This document shows positions 33,379-43,112 of a stretch of DNA of 64,000 nucleotides, in pieces (position 1 is the first letter of the stretch; the number at the start of each line of letters is the position of its first letter). A program made the position numbers and the translations under genes. This DNA is from Nissolia schottii (taxonomy: Eukaryota > Streptophyta > Magnoliopsida > Fabales > Fabaceae). The stretch is from positions 3,292-67,291 of the forward strand of contig QANU01087054.1 in NCBI GenBank assembly GCA_003254905.1. Reading direction: 5' to 3'. The notes under the pieces were generated by a model. The model did not search any database, had not been told where the DNA came from, and worked only from the letters and a program-made list of their open reading frames with translations.

Positions 33379-33885
33379 TCAGGTCTCTGGCGCGTCCTCG
33401 CTGAACTCCTCCTCTGGATCCTCCTCCTCCGGCTCTGACCCCTCTGGCTCGTACACCGGCTCCGACTCGTCCTCCTCGTCCTCTTCCTCCATGGCTACCA
33501 GAGGATACTCCTCCTCGGGTGAGGAAGGCACTGGTACTTCTAGCGGGTCTCGGGGGCCACAGGATGGGCCTGCCTCGTGGCTGGGAGAACGAGGCACGAA
33601 CAGACGACGATAGTCCCTGGCCGTCCTCATCCGTGCCGTCTGCTGGTAAGCCTTGGGCGGTCGCAACCTCATGGAGACGGGGTCGACCTCCACGTCCTTC
33701 TCGTACGGAATGGGCTCGCCGTTGGCGGAAGTCTCTGGCTCGGGAAGTACCGGTGGCGCGACTCGACGAGGCATGGGGCGATTCACTACTAGCACTGACC
33801 AAAGCTCTGTCTCCTCCCCTGTCTCAGGGTCTACAGTCCTAAATCTGCTGCGCAAGATCCGCCTCTTCCTCGGCGGGGACGTCAT
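33379..33885 (-). CDS. LTR-encoded small charged protein, unknown function (intact)
   Basis: 168 codons from an ATG at 33885 that directly follows an in-frame TAG, so the start is well defined. The product begins MTSPPRKRRI (basic), has DPETGEETELW, VVNRP and PYEKDVEV in the first half, an Arg-rich middle with QQTARMRTARDYRR, VPVPSSPEEE, and an acidic tail rich in Glu, Pro and Asp. No membrane segment or known domain seen. It lies 450-960 bases from the 3' end of the LTR, at the same place as the damaged frame at 7194-7577. Over the first 72 codons the two copies differ silently at 16 codons and with amino-acid change at 15, more silent change than expected without selection. An acceptor-like motif (TTATGGCTTCAG) lies just upstream. 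Function unknown. Confidence 0.55.
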   Translation of the reverse strand: MTSPPRKRRILRSRFRTVDPETGEETELWSVLVVNRPMPRRVAPPVLPEPETSANGEPIPYEKDVEVDPVSMRLRPPKAYQQTARMRTARDYRRLFVPRSPSHEAGPSCGPRDPLEVPVPSSPEEEYPLVAMEEEDEEDESEPVYEPEGSEPEEEDPEEEFSEDAPET

Positions 33886-34164
33886 CTATCTCGCCTGAAG
33901 CCATAAGTGAGTGGGGGTGAGAACAGTGGTTCTCAGTGGTGAACTATAACTAGGGCTCTGGTTACTCAATTATGCTCCGGCCGTCCAGGAGATCTCTAGT
34001 GTTCATGCATCTAGACATCCTACCATTTATTTCTTGCCTAAGTTCCTGGGCGGCTTTATCTAGTTACTAGGTGACAGGGAACTAATCTTTCTTACTAAGT
34101 TTTCGTGCTTTCTATCCTCGACCGTTCTGACACTACTACTCATATCTGTATGTCGGGTGACCTT

Positions 34165-34350
34165 GCCCCATGCGTTCCTTATGAGCATGGTGACATGGTC
34201 GAGACATAAAGAAGCTTTCATCACATAGGTATGTATGCAAGGTGATCGTGTCCCATGCGTTCCTTGTGAGCCTGGTGACGTGATCGAGCCCCATGCGTTC
34301 CTTATGAGCATGGTGACATACACAATGCCTGCGTTCCTTATGAGCCTGCT
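34165..34350. repeat. minisatellite, unit containing GCGTTCCTTATGAGC
   Basis: Four units at about 34167, 34257, 34297 and 34331. Three carry CCTTATGAG and one CCTTGTGAG. Counterpart of 7840-8050, where all units carry CCTTCGAG. Confidence 0.8.
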
Positions 34351-35819
34351 CTTGTGCACAATGCATGAACTTTAACAATTTAAGTATCTGCTACCATATA
34401 CTTTTTTTCTCTCGCATACCGGCTCACCCGGGTTAGCGTCTTCTCATTCATCATCTTTCATTATCATATGCACTTTATTTTTCTGTATTGTTCTGGTTCT
34501 TACGTTCATCGTTATCTTCATTCATTAATCTTGGGCATAGCATAGTCTCTAGTGGTCTATCCTCATGATGCATGCACAACTAGATATTCATAAACTTGTT
34601 CACTGCACCTTTCGGTGGCTCATAGTAAAAACACATGCCATTATAAACTTACTGCATAGACTTCTTCGTGCTAAGTACTTGTTGGGATATGGTGGACCTC
34701 GGAAACCCTTCTTCGGAAACCACTCTCAACGTCAGGGGACCTCCGCGGAACCCACTAGGTTACTCTATGGGATCTCTCAGCGTTAGGGGGTATCCGCAGA
34801 ACCCGCTTGGCACCGCTGCTGACGCTAGACAGAACTGCAGGAACCCGCTCAGCCGCTCTAGGGTACCTCCGCGGAACCCCAGCGGTCGCTACTTGTAACA
34901 ACCCGATTCTTTCATGTACGGAAAGCCCGCGAGTTAGCCGTCACGGAGAATCGAAAAGTATTCCGAGGATCCCAAGGGGGGGATTTAGCCGGTAAAATCT
35001 TCGAATCAGTGGCCGGAGTTAGGTTGTGTTGTCCGGAAAATTTTCCAGCGCATCCGAGTTTCGACTCAAACGGAATTCGTTTCGGATACCGGGAAGCGCT
35101 CGTGGGATTTTTGCATACAATAAAACGGTCAAAAATTCCCAAGTGGTAGCTCCCGAGTCGAAGGAAAAAAATCAATGGGTCACGGCGGTATGCCCGGAAT
35201 ATTTTTATGGCAACCGAGGCGTGAGAAATTGATTTAAATGTGATCGAACAAGATCAAACTAACCCTGGAGGGAATTTATCTCTCGTAGGAGATATTTACC
35301 TTCAGTTAACTCCCAAATAATAATAATGATAATAAAAGATAAAAGAAAAGGAAAAAGAGAGAAGAAAAGAAGAAAAAGAGAAAAAGGAAAAAGGGGAAAA
35401 GGGAAATAAGCTATAAATAACCACTTCAGAAGTCACTTTCATTTCATTTTCACAGAAAGTCGGTCCCGCTCGGGCACATCGCGGAAGCGCTTTCGGACTC
35501 CGAAAAAATTTGTGGGAACGCATCACTGTGAAGGGAAAATTCTCTACTCTAACTCCACCGGACCGGAATCTCCATCTGATGTGGGTAACTCTAAGCCCAC
35601 TGTCTATGTGGTTTGTTTAATGATTGTTTAAATGCATTTCTGTGTATGTGAATGAAAAACTATTTTATAAAAACTATAGGGAATGAGTTAGGGAAGCTAG
35701 ATTTAGATGATTTTGAGGTTTGGAAACCATAACTGTATGGATTGGATTACTGTAGAAGAGAAAAATATTACGCGGAGAAAACCCTGGAGAATTTGCTCTC
35801 TGGGGCGATTTTTTACTGT

Positions 35820-36040
35820 AGCATTCGATTGAATTCCCACGGATTCGAATGAAAGAAGAGTTTGTATTTCAATCGAATACTTGGGGATTTCACTCGAATG
35901 AAAGACCGCGATGGATTTCAATCGAATACTTGAGGATTTCAATCGAATGAGACCCCGAGGAGGATTTCAGCCGATTGAATCCCTAAGGGATTCGATTGAA
36001 AGAAGCAATCGAATGCACAGCTTTTAAGCATTCGAATGCC
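35820..36040. repeat. array of TTCAATCGAAT-type palindromes
   Basis: About nine copies of ATTCGATTGAA, TTTCAATCGAATA and close variants on both strands, spaced 15-45 bases apart. Core TTCRATYGAA is self-complementary. It lies downstream of the GTGGGTAAC marker, exactly where related LTRs carry CGCTGAGCGG arrays. Confidence 0.75.
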
Positions 36041-36874
36041 TACTGGAAACTTATGATTTTAAAGGTTCTATGGAATCCAACCTGCATGGTTATGTATGTA
36101 CTTGTGTAATTGGAGCATGCATCATGAGGAAAGGCCGTCGTAAGAGTTAGGACGACCTTAGATAATTAGATGTTTACGCCGAAATTTAACGAAGATCATA
36201 ATTGAACCCTAGGAAATAAAAGTAGATCCGAGGCGACGAATCACCATGGATTCGGACGGCCTTAGCCAGAGTCAGTAGTTATATGATTAGGAAATTCCTA
36301 TTCTCTTGGCAGGGTCTTACAGACACTCCCCTTGCCAGTTCAGCAAGATGAATTGGTTATGAGCAACGCAGGTAGTGAGACCTGAGTAGGAAAGAGTGAG
36401 AACAGGCAAAGGCCTGAAAGAAAGAAAACAAGAACAGTCCTGTAATAAAGAAAGAACGGGGGACCCCAAAGTAAAGAACTAAGATTAAAGGAAAGAGAAA
36501 CGAGTCCACGCCTGATCGCGCCAAAGGGCCGGTCCCTCGCCATCTCGGTAAGGGGGGTGGTGGTACTTATCATGATGATGAATTTCCTCCTATGAGCTTA
36601 ACGTGGTTAGCTACCACTCCGGTTAGAGCGCTGCCGGGTCATCACGATAGGGAATAGAAAGAGGTTGTAACCGAAGGCCACGGTTACGTGGGTGGAAGGA
36701 CTAAGAAGAAGAAGGATGCTAACCCGGGTAAACCAGTATGCGTAAGAGATTCCCGAGTTCCCCATGCACTATGTATTTATAGGTATGAGCAAAGACATGA
36801 AGGTATGTATGTATGCATGTATGCCCGTATGTATGCAAGTATGTATGTATTTATATATGTTTATGCATTATGTA

Positions 36875-36899
36875 TCGTCAAGGGAACGTCCCAAGACGA
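36875..36899 (+). other. conserved LTR hairpin with compensatory changes
   Basis: Outer stem TCGTC/GACGA and inner stem GGGA/TCCC with an AA/AA internal loop and loop ACG. Relative to 23946-23969, one outer pair changes C-G to T-A and one inner pair A-T to G-C, both keeping pairing. Confidence 0.6.
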
Positions 36900-37171
36900 C
36901 TATTATGTCTTTAGTAGTAATGAAATGTTAATGAGCACGAAGCCTAAGTGATAACAAGATTAGTAACCCAGTCACCTAGTAAAGTAGATAAAGCTGCTCA
37001 GGGTGTAGGTACAAGATAATAATTAGTAGGATTTAGTATTGCATGAAACGTAGAGGTCTTCCTGAGTGGCTGGAGAATGCCCGAGTAATTAAACTATAGT
37101 AGCCACGTAGAGTTTCCACTAAGAACGCAGTCGTTCTTATCCCCACTCGTGTATGGCTCCAGCTGACCAGC

Positions 37172-37636
37172 GTGTCTTCACCGCCACCCAAGGATGTTTG
37201 GTTGTTCACGCGCTCTCGACAGCGCAACTATCGGACCTATACCTTATTGGAGACCAGCACGTTCGCCACTGCGAACTTTCCAGGAGAGAACCCCGAGCAG
37301 GCGCACCGTAGACTTCGCGGGCCAGGGTCATCGCCCATGCGTCCTATCTGGATAGACGAGCGTCCGGGTAACAGCTCTCGCGACCCGATTCACGTTGACG
37401 GAGAGGATGCCCCTCCGCCACAGAGACCAGAGCCACCACGGAGGCCTGAGTCCGAGACCGACCCAGAGCCAGCTACACCGCCGGTCCGAGGGAGAGGTAT
37501 ACGCACGACTGCCCGTAAGAATGTCCTCCCAGTGCGACCACGCCGAGTTGCGGCTCGAGAGTTCACCACAGTGACTGACATTTCCAGCGAGGACAAGGTA
37601 GATCCCGCCGAGCTAAAGGAGGATTCCGATGAGTAG
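37172..37636 (+). other. long open frame near the LTR 3' end, no ATG
   Basis: 154 codons open to a stop at 37634-37636, reading SSPPPKDVW at the start, a proline/arginine-rich middle and an acidic end (SEDKVDPAELKEDSDE). It sits at the same distance from the LTR end as the frames at 7194-7577 and 33379-33885 and shares their basic-to-acidic gradient, but sequence similarity is weak. It begins at GTG, so it would need upstream splicing or an unusual start. An ATG at 37152 in another frame directly overlaps the acceptor-like motif. Confidence 0.35.
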
Positions 37637-40280
37637 CTGCCGGAGAGCCCTCCCGAGAGATGGATGCAAGGTTTGTATCGCACACGCAATGAATAGTACT
37701 CATCCGTGCGCGCAGGTTTAGTTACCAGTAGTATTATGTATATGTATCATTGTATATAAACTGATGTAGGGCCTGTATGTCCATGATAGGACAATTGCGT
37801 TCCGTGTTATATAAATGTATATTATGTGTGTGTTATGTGTGGGCCGTACATGTATTTTCTTCGGGTATTCGTCGTACGCCAGGTATGTACTCGTGCTTCC
37901 TTTACTTTCTTTTATGCTATACCTATGCGATGTATGATGCGTATGGCTCGATATTTTCGTAGTACAATGAAAAGAAGTTTCAAATTGGCCCGTTATGTTG
38001 TAAACCCTAATTTCAAACCAGGATATAGAATCATAATGGTTCGCAGCACCAGAAGAGCACCACCTAGCCGGAAAGTCTATGACTTAAGCATAGGCCGACT
38101 AGCTAGGGTGTTTCACTACTACTGGTACTCACTCGGTCTACTCTCCAGGGAGTCACTTCTCACTCAGGGGAATCTACGCGGAACCCTCTCAGTACCACTC
38201 TTAGTGCCTACTCAACACTCTTCACATAACCTTCTCGGCTGTCCAGGGATCCTCCACGGGCCCACTCAACACCATTTCTGGTGCTTACCCAACACTCTTC
38301 ACGTAACCCTCAGTTTTCCAGGGATCCTCCACGGATCCCTCTCAACACCATTTCTGGTGCCCCCTCAGCAACTCCAAGTAACTTCCTCAACTCTCGGGGA
38401 TCCTCCGCGGAACCCCACTCAACACCATTTCTGGTGCCCACTCAGAAACTCAGGGAACCACTCGGACAATGCCAAGGTTCCTCCGCAGAACCCTCTCAGG
38501 ACCACTCTCCGGGACCCGCTCAGCGCTCCTCTCAGTAACTCCAAGGATCCTACGCGGAACCCATCCAGCATCCACTACTGGTGTTCACTCGGCACACCCT
38601 CCAAGGAACTACTCTGCCACTCCAGGGGGCCTCCGCGGAACCCCTTCGGTCACCACTACTGACTCGCTCTTCAACTCTAGACCCCTCTCAGTACTCCTTC
38701 CGCGAAAAACTCGGCGTCTAGCTCCTAGCTTATTTTCTCTCGTTCTCTTACATTCATCCCAAGTTCATGCCACATATTCCAACAGTACCCGAGCACAACG
38801 TAAACTTTCGAGGATCATGAAACAATGTAAATATTTCCAACAGGCAACAGTAATATTTGTACTCATGGCATTTTCTAAATCTTTCTTACTCAAAACACAC
38901 ACACATAAAACATACAATAAACATCCCACAGACAGGGGTGATGATACTACCCACTTGTAGAAAACTTGGTGGTGGTGGTGAGGGGAGTTTTGAGTGGAGT
39001 CCAACAAGCCTTGTTGCCTTCCAAAGCTTGAGCTCCTCCTTTTCTCCAAGATGAAGATCTTTGAGCAAGTTGAAGGATGAATGAGGTTGTTCCTCTTGAC
39101 TTTGGGAGGAAGGAAATGAAACTAAAATGAAGAGACTTGAGGGCTGTGATTTTCGGTTTTGTGGGAAATGGAAGGAGAAGGAAATGTGCTTGAGCTCTTG
39201 AATGTTTGGTGGAGTGTTTGAAGAATGTGAGAAAAGCAAATGTCTCTTGGGGCTTTGGGGAGAGCTCTCGGTTTTGAGGGCTGATGGTGAGGGAGATTAC
39301 TTGTTCTTTTGGGTTTAATAAATGTGGTGAATAGTGGGAGGTATGGGCATAGGTATGGTGCATGATGTAATTAGGCTTTGAAGTGTAAGAAAAGTAATGG
39401 TGATGGACATTTGGAAGCATGATTTTTGGGGATTAGTTTTTGGGCAAAAATCTCCTCTTCTAATCCGTGCAGCCCACCCTCACAGCTGCTGAAATTTCGT
39501 TCTATCCCGGTTCCGATTTGCTCGTGTTTTATCGCTCGCAGTCTCGATGCGTCGCGCGCGGTTGTCCAAAAAATATTCCGTTTAAACCGTCGCGATCCTC
39601 TAATTCTCCTCTACCTCCGGGTATTAATATTTTAGGGCGTTTGTGAATTTTTCACCGGAAGGGTATTTTCACAGACACCATTTTCGCGTTAGAAAATTCT
39701 GTCGACGAACAGCAGCCGTTCGGTTGTCGGCCGGACTTCATATCGCGACATATCCTATTTCCTAGGAATATTCTACTTAATAAATTTCCCATTTTAATTC
39801 TCTAATCATGATTAGAAAATTAATTTAATGATTATGTTTATGATTATTTTTCTAAGAAAAATCGGGATGTTACAGTAATCGATTACATCGAATTGGTAAT
39901 CGATTACTCACATAGAAAATGACACATTTTCAAATTTGTGATGATGGTAATCGATTACATTAAGTGGGTAATCGATTACACTTGCAGAAAATGTTTTCCA
40001 AGTGTTGCAAACCCTAGAAAAGTGTTGCTAATTGATTTTAGGGTTTTTAGGAAAAGTGTTAGACTTGTTTGATTAAAACCTAATGAGCCATTAACCATAT
40101 TATCAACAACAAGTGCTAACTATTAGACTCTAAGGTAAAAACACTTGAACCTTCAATATATTAACTGGTTGAGCTTTGCAGTTCTTCGGTTGTGTCTTTG
40201 TCTTTTTCTTGCTTTTTATTGATGTTTGTTGTCTTCATCAAAACCTAGTCATCAAGGTCAGAGAGAGGATCTTCTTCACA

Positions 40281-40626
40281 TTCTCCCCCTTTTTGATGAT
40301 GACAAAACCATCTTGAAAGTTGAAGTTCTTTGATTGGAGTGCTTCCCCTGTGTTTTGGACGAACTGGCCTTCCTTGGTTTCTTTTGATTTCTCTCAATGT
40401 CTAAATCAAACCAAGCAATACCAGACAAGATCTTTCTCCCCCTTTTTGACATCATCAAAAAGAAGAAAAAGGACCACAAATAGAAATCCAAAACAAACAA
40501 TATATATTGGGAACAACAGTATAAATAAAAACAGTGAAATTATCATATGTTATTAAACAATTTAAACAGCCATTCGTATGTCAATCAATTCAAGCAATCA
40601 TAGACTAATAATCAGACATAGAATGT
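40281..40626 (-). other. SIRE-like polypurine region with repeated purine tracts
   Basis: On the minus strand AAAAAGGGGGAGAA touches the LTR start TGTGAAG. A second tract of the same sequence lies near 40432-40448. The homologous region at 62794-63000 has three or four such tracts. Repeated purine tracts before the 3' LTR are a hallmark of SIRE-type elements. Confidence 0.7.
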
Positions 40627-42072
40627 TTAGCAGATATCAATCTCATCTAAAATTCCTAATTCTCTTCTAATTTTGTAAAAAGCTTCTTTTGCCAAGGGTT
40701 TTGTTAAAGTATCGGCAAGCTGATCATGTGTTGCAACAAAATCCAGTTCTACTTCCTTTTTCAAAACATGATCCCTGAGAAAGTAATGTCTAATGTCTAT
40801 GTGTTTCGTTTTAGAATGCATCACAGGATTCTTGGTTAGATTGATAGCACTTGTGTTGTCACACTTAATGGGGATACAACCAAGGTCTAGATCGAAGGCC
40901 TTGAGTTGCTGAAGCCACAAGACTTGTGCACAGCAGCTTCCGGCTGCAATATATTCTGCCTCAGCAGTGCTTAATGCAACACAAGCTTGTTTCTTGCAAG
41001 ACCAAGAAACTAGAGCATTCCCTAAGATGTGACATGTACCACTAGTGCTTTTGCGTTCGGTTTTACAACCGGCAAAGTTAGAATCAGAATAACCAATCAA
41101 TCTACAAATGCTTCCTTTAGGGAACCACAATCGAACATTGACAGTGCCTTTTAAGTATTTTTAAATGCGTTTCACAACACTTAAGTGAGATTCTTTTGGA
41201 GATGATTGAAAGCGAGCACATAAGCAAACACTGAACATAATATCAGGTTGACTAGCAGTTAGATATAACAAAGAGCCGATCATACCTAGATATTGTGTCA
41301 CATCAATGGGCTTACCGGAGTCATCCTGATCCAGATAGGTGCTAGATCCCATTGGTGTTGCTATTGTCTTACAATCTTCCATCTTATATTTCTGCAATAG
41401 TTCTTTGCAGAACTTGGATTGGTTTATGAATGTTCCATTCTTAATTTACTTGATTTGAAGACCAAGAAAGAAATTCAATTTTCCCATCATAGACATCTCA
41501 AATTCTCCTTGCATTAGATCAAAAAATTCCTTGCACAAAAGCTCATTAGTAGAACCAAATATAATATCCACATAAATCTGAACCAATAAGGTATGACCTT
41601 TAGTTCTTTTAATGAAAAGAGTTGTATCAACTTTACCTTTTTCAAAACCTTTGTCACAAAGAAATTTGCTCAATCGATCGCACCAAGCTCTAGGAGCCTG
41701 TTTAAGGCCATAAAGTGCCTTCTTAAGCTTATATACATGAGAAGGGTTTTTTAAATCTTCAAACCCAGGGGGTTGATGAACATAAACCTCCTATTTTATA
41801 TAACCATTTAAGAATGCACTTTTGACATCCATTTAATATAATTGAAAGTTAAAGAACATGCATATGCCAGAAGTAAACGTATAGCTTCTAACCTGGCCAC
41901 CGGTGCATAAGTTTCATCATAATCAATACCTTCTTCTTGATTGTATCATTGAGCCACCAATCTTGCTTTATTATGAACAATGATGCCATTTTCATAAAGT
42001 TTATTCCTGAACACCCACTTTGTACCAATGATTTGTTTATCTTTGGGTGTCGGTACAAGTTCCCATACTTCA
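40627..42072 (-). pseudogene. Ty1/copia reverse transcriptase-RNase H remnant (SIRE type)
   Basis: Reading right to left: VWELVP and GTKWVFRNK (start of the reverse transcriptase), [20 protein letters not shown], the active-site box [12 protein letters not shown] with YVDI in place of [12 protein letters not shown], then RNase H with YSDSNFAGCKTERKSTSG, ALSTAEAEY, SAINLTKNPV, HIDIRHYFLRDHV and the closing LTKPL. Several stops and frame breaks lie between about 41160 and 41950, while the last 167 codons (40627-41130) are open. Nothing upstream of the reverse transcriptase remains. Non-functional. Confidence 0.9.
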
Positions 42073-43112
42073 GGAACTAGAAACAAACTTTGAAATTTTA
42101 CAGGGACTAAAAACTTAATTAAGCCTTGTTTACATATATGACTGTATATATAAAAGCATCTTTGTTACATACTAATTAAATATAGAAAATGAATCCTCTC
42201 ATCATTTTCTCATATGACAAAGTTATATTTGATCTCTCACCATTCATTGAAAATGTGAAACTCATGCATGACATAAACAACTAAAATATAGAGGAGATCT
42301 AACCTAACCTTATCAAAAATGACAAGAAAATTTGCTCCCTATACTTTAATTAGTATATAACAAAACATGCTAATATTTTTTTAATAAATATGCATCCATA
42401 TATTTAAACAGTTCAAAGTATGACGAGGTGCTAAAATGTGGGTCATTTATTTAAATTTAAATATATTTATTTAATTATATGAACCAGTGGTCAAGTTGCC
42501 CTCCCCTTTAAAAACAGTGATCGATAATGTACTGCTATGTCTTGAAAAACAATTTTATAAATCGAGGTATCGGGGTATCAGTATGATTTTTCCTTAAAAA
42601 TAACAATGGACATGCTCAGAGATATAAATACTCCTTCGGTTTTGTTATGGTCCCGTGATACCCATATGCCGTTCTAATCAAGCGCAATAATCAAACCATA
42701 TATGCTAATCATATGCACATCACGCTGAGTGCAATTATTCATACACGTTATACCTGCACCACATCCTAAATCCATCCTACCATTATAACATTATACATAA
42801 CAGCCTCTTGACAAGAAGATACCATTGCACAACGCGACAACACACCTAAATGGGCGAGAAGAAAAATGTCTCCAGAAACATCCCCTCATCAATCATAACC
42901 ACTCTCATCACTACTGATTAAAACCGCATACATGATGACACAAGCCCATACAAATGTATAACCATATCTAATATGGTGGGATAACAACCACACCACCTTA
43001 AGTGAAAAAAGAACAGGCACAGCTCCCAAGAGTTTAATACGAGTCATTGTGGGCACAAAGCAGAGAATATATAAATAGCGCATTAAACCACATCAGGAGA
43101 ACTTCATATATA
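42073..43112. other. AT-rich 3' flank and probable 3' UTR of the UBP1-like gene
   Basis: No coding domain. The part next to 43113 should hold the gene's 3' UTR. I could not place the polyadenylation site with confidence. The left part, from the break of the SIRE-like element to about 42120, contains CAGGGACTAAAAACTTAATT, which looks like a transposon scrap of unknown kind. Confidence 0.5.

Larger units (their letters stand above)
34894..38115 (+). mobile_element. solo gypsy LTR (3.2 kb), TSD CTACT
   Basis: Begins TGTAACAACCC, ends GGGTGTTTCA, flanked by CTACT at 34889-34893 and 38116-38120. It interrupts the CCGCGGAACCC array of the surrounding LTR. It carries TTCAATCGAAT-type palindromes at 35820-36040 in the slot where relatives carry CGCTGAGCGG, a hairpin at 36875-36899, and a long open frame at 37172-37636 followed by the LTR end. 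Confidence 0.9.
32927..39874 (-). mobile_element. solo gypsy LTR, TSD GTAAT, itself interrupted
   Basis: Starts TGTAACACCC, ends GGGATGTTACA, flanked by GTAAT at 32922-32926 and 39875-39879. Net length is about 3.7 kb after removing 34894-38115. It is collinear with 6717-10329 and, like it, reads right to left. It holds the best-preserved LTR open frame (33379-33885), the GCGTTCCTTATGAGC minisatellite (34165-34350) and the CCGCGGAACCC array. Confidence 0.9.
32024..40280 (-). repeat. 3' LTR of the SIRE-like element, split by a solo LTR
   Basis: Pieces 32024-32926 and 39875-40280 total about 1.3 kb, matching 61536-62793. Ends are TGTAACTACAG on the left and CTTCTTCACA on the right. It contains eight copies or near-copies of GTAATCGATTAC, and the inserted LTR sits inside one of them. 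Confidence 0.85.
32024..42072 (-). mobile_element. SIRE/Maximus-type Ty1/copia element, truncated
   Basis: Minus-strand 3' portion: 3' LTR at 32024-40280 (interrupted), purine-rich priming region from 40281, RNase H and partial reverse transcriptase at 40627-42072. Gag, protease, integrase and the 5' LTR are absent; the break is near 42072, just inside the reverse transcriptase. Inserted into the chromovirus integrase remnant after AGCTC at 32019-32023. The same family occurs at 61536-64000. Confidence 0.85.

Noticed and set aside
39900-40260. Possible separate element after the solo LTR at 39874
   Set aside because: The sequence is the continuation of the SIRE-like LTR; GTAAT on both sides of the solo LTR and the match to 62400-62790 show this.
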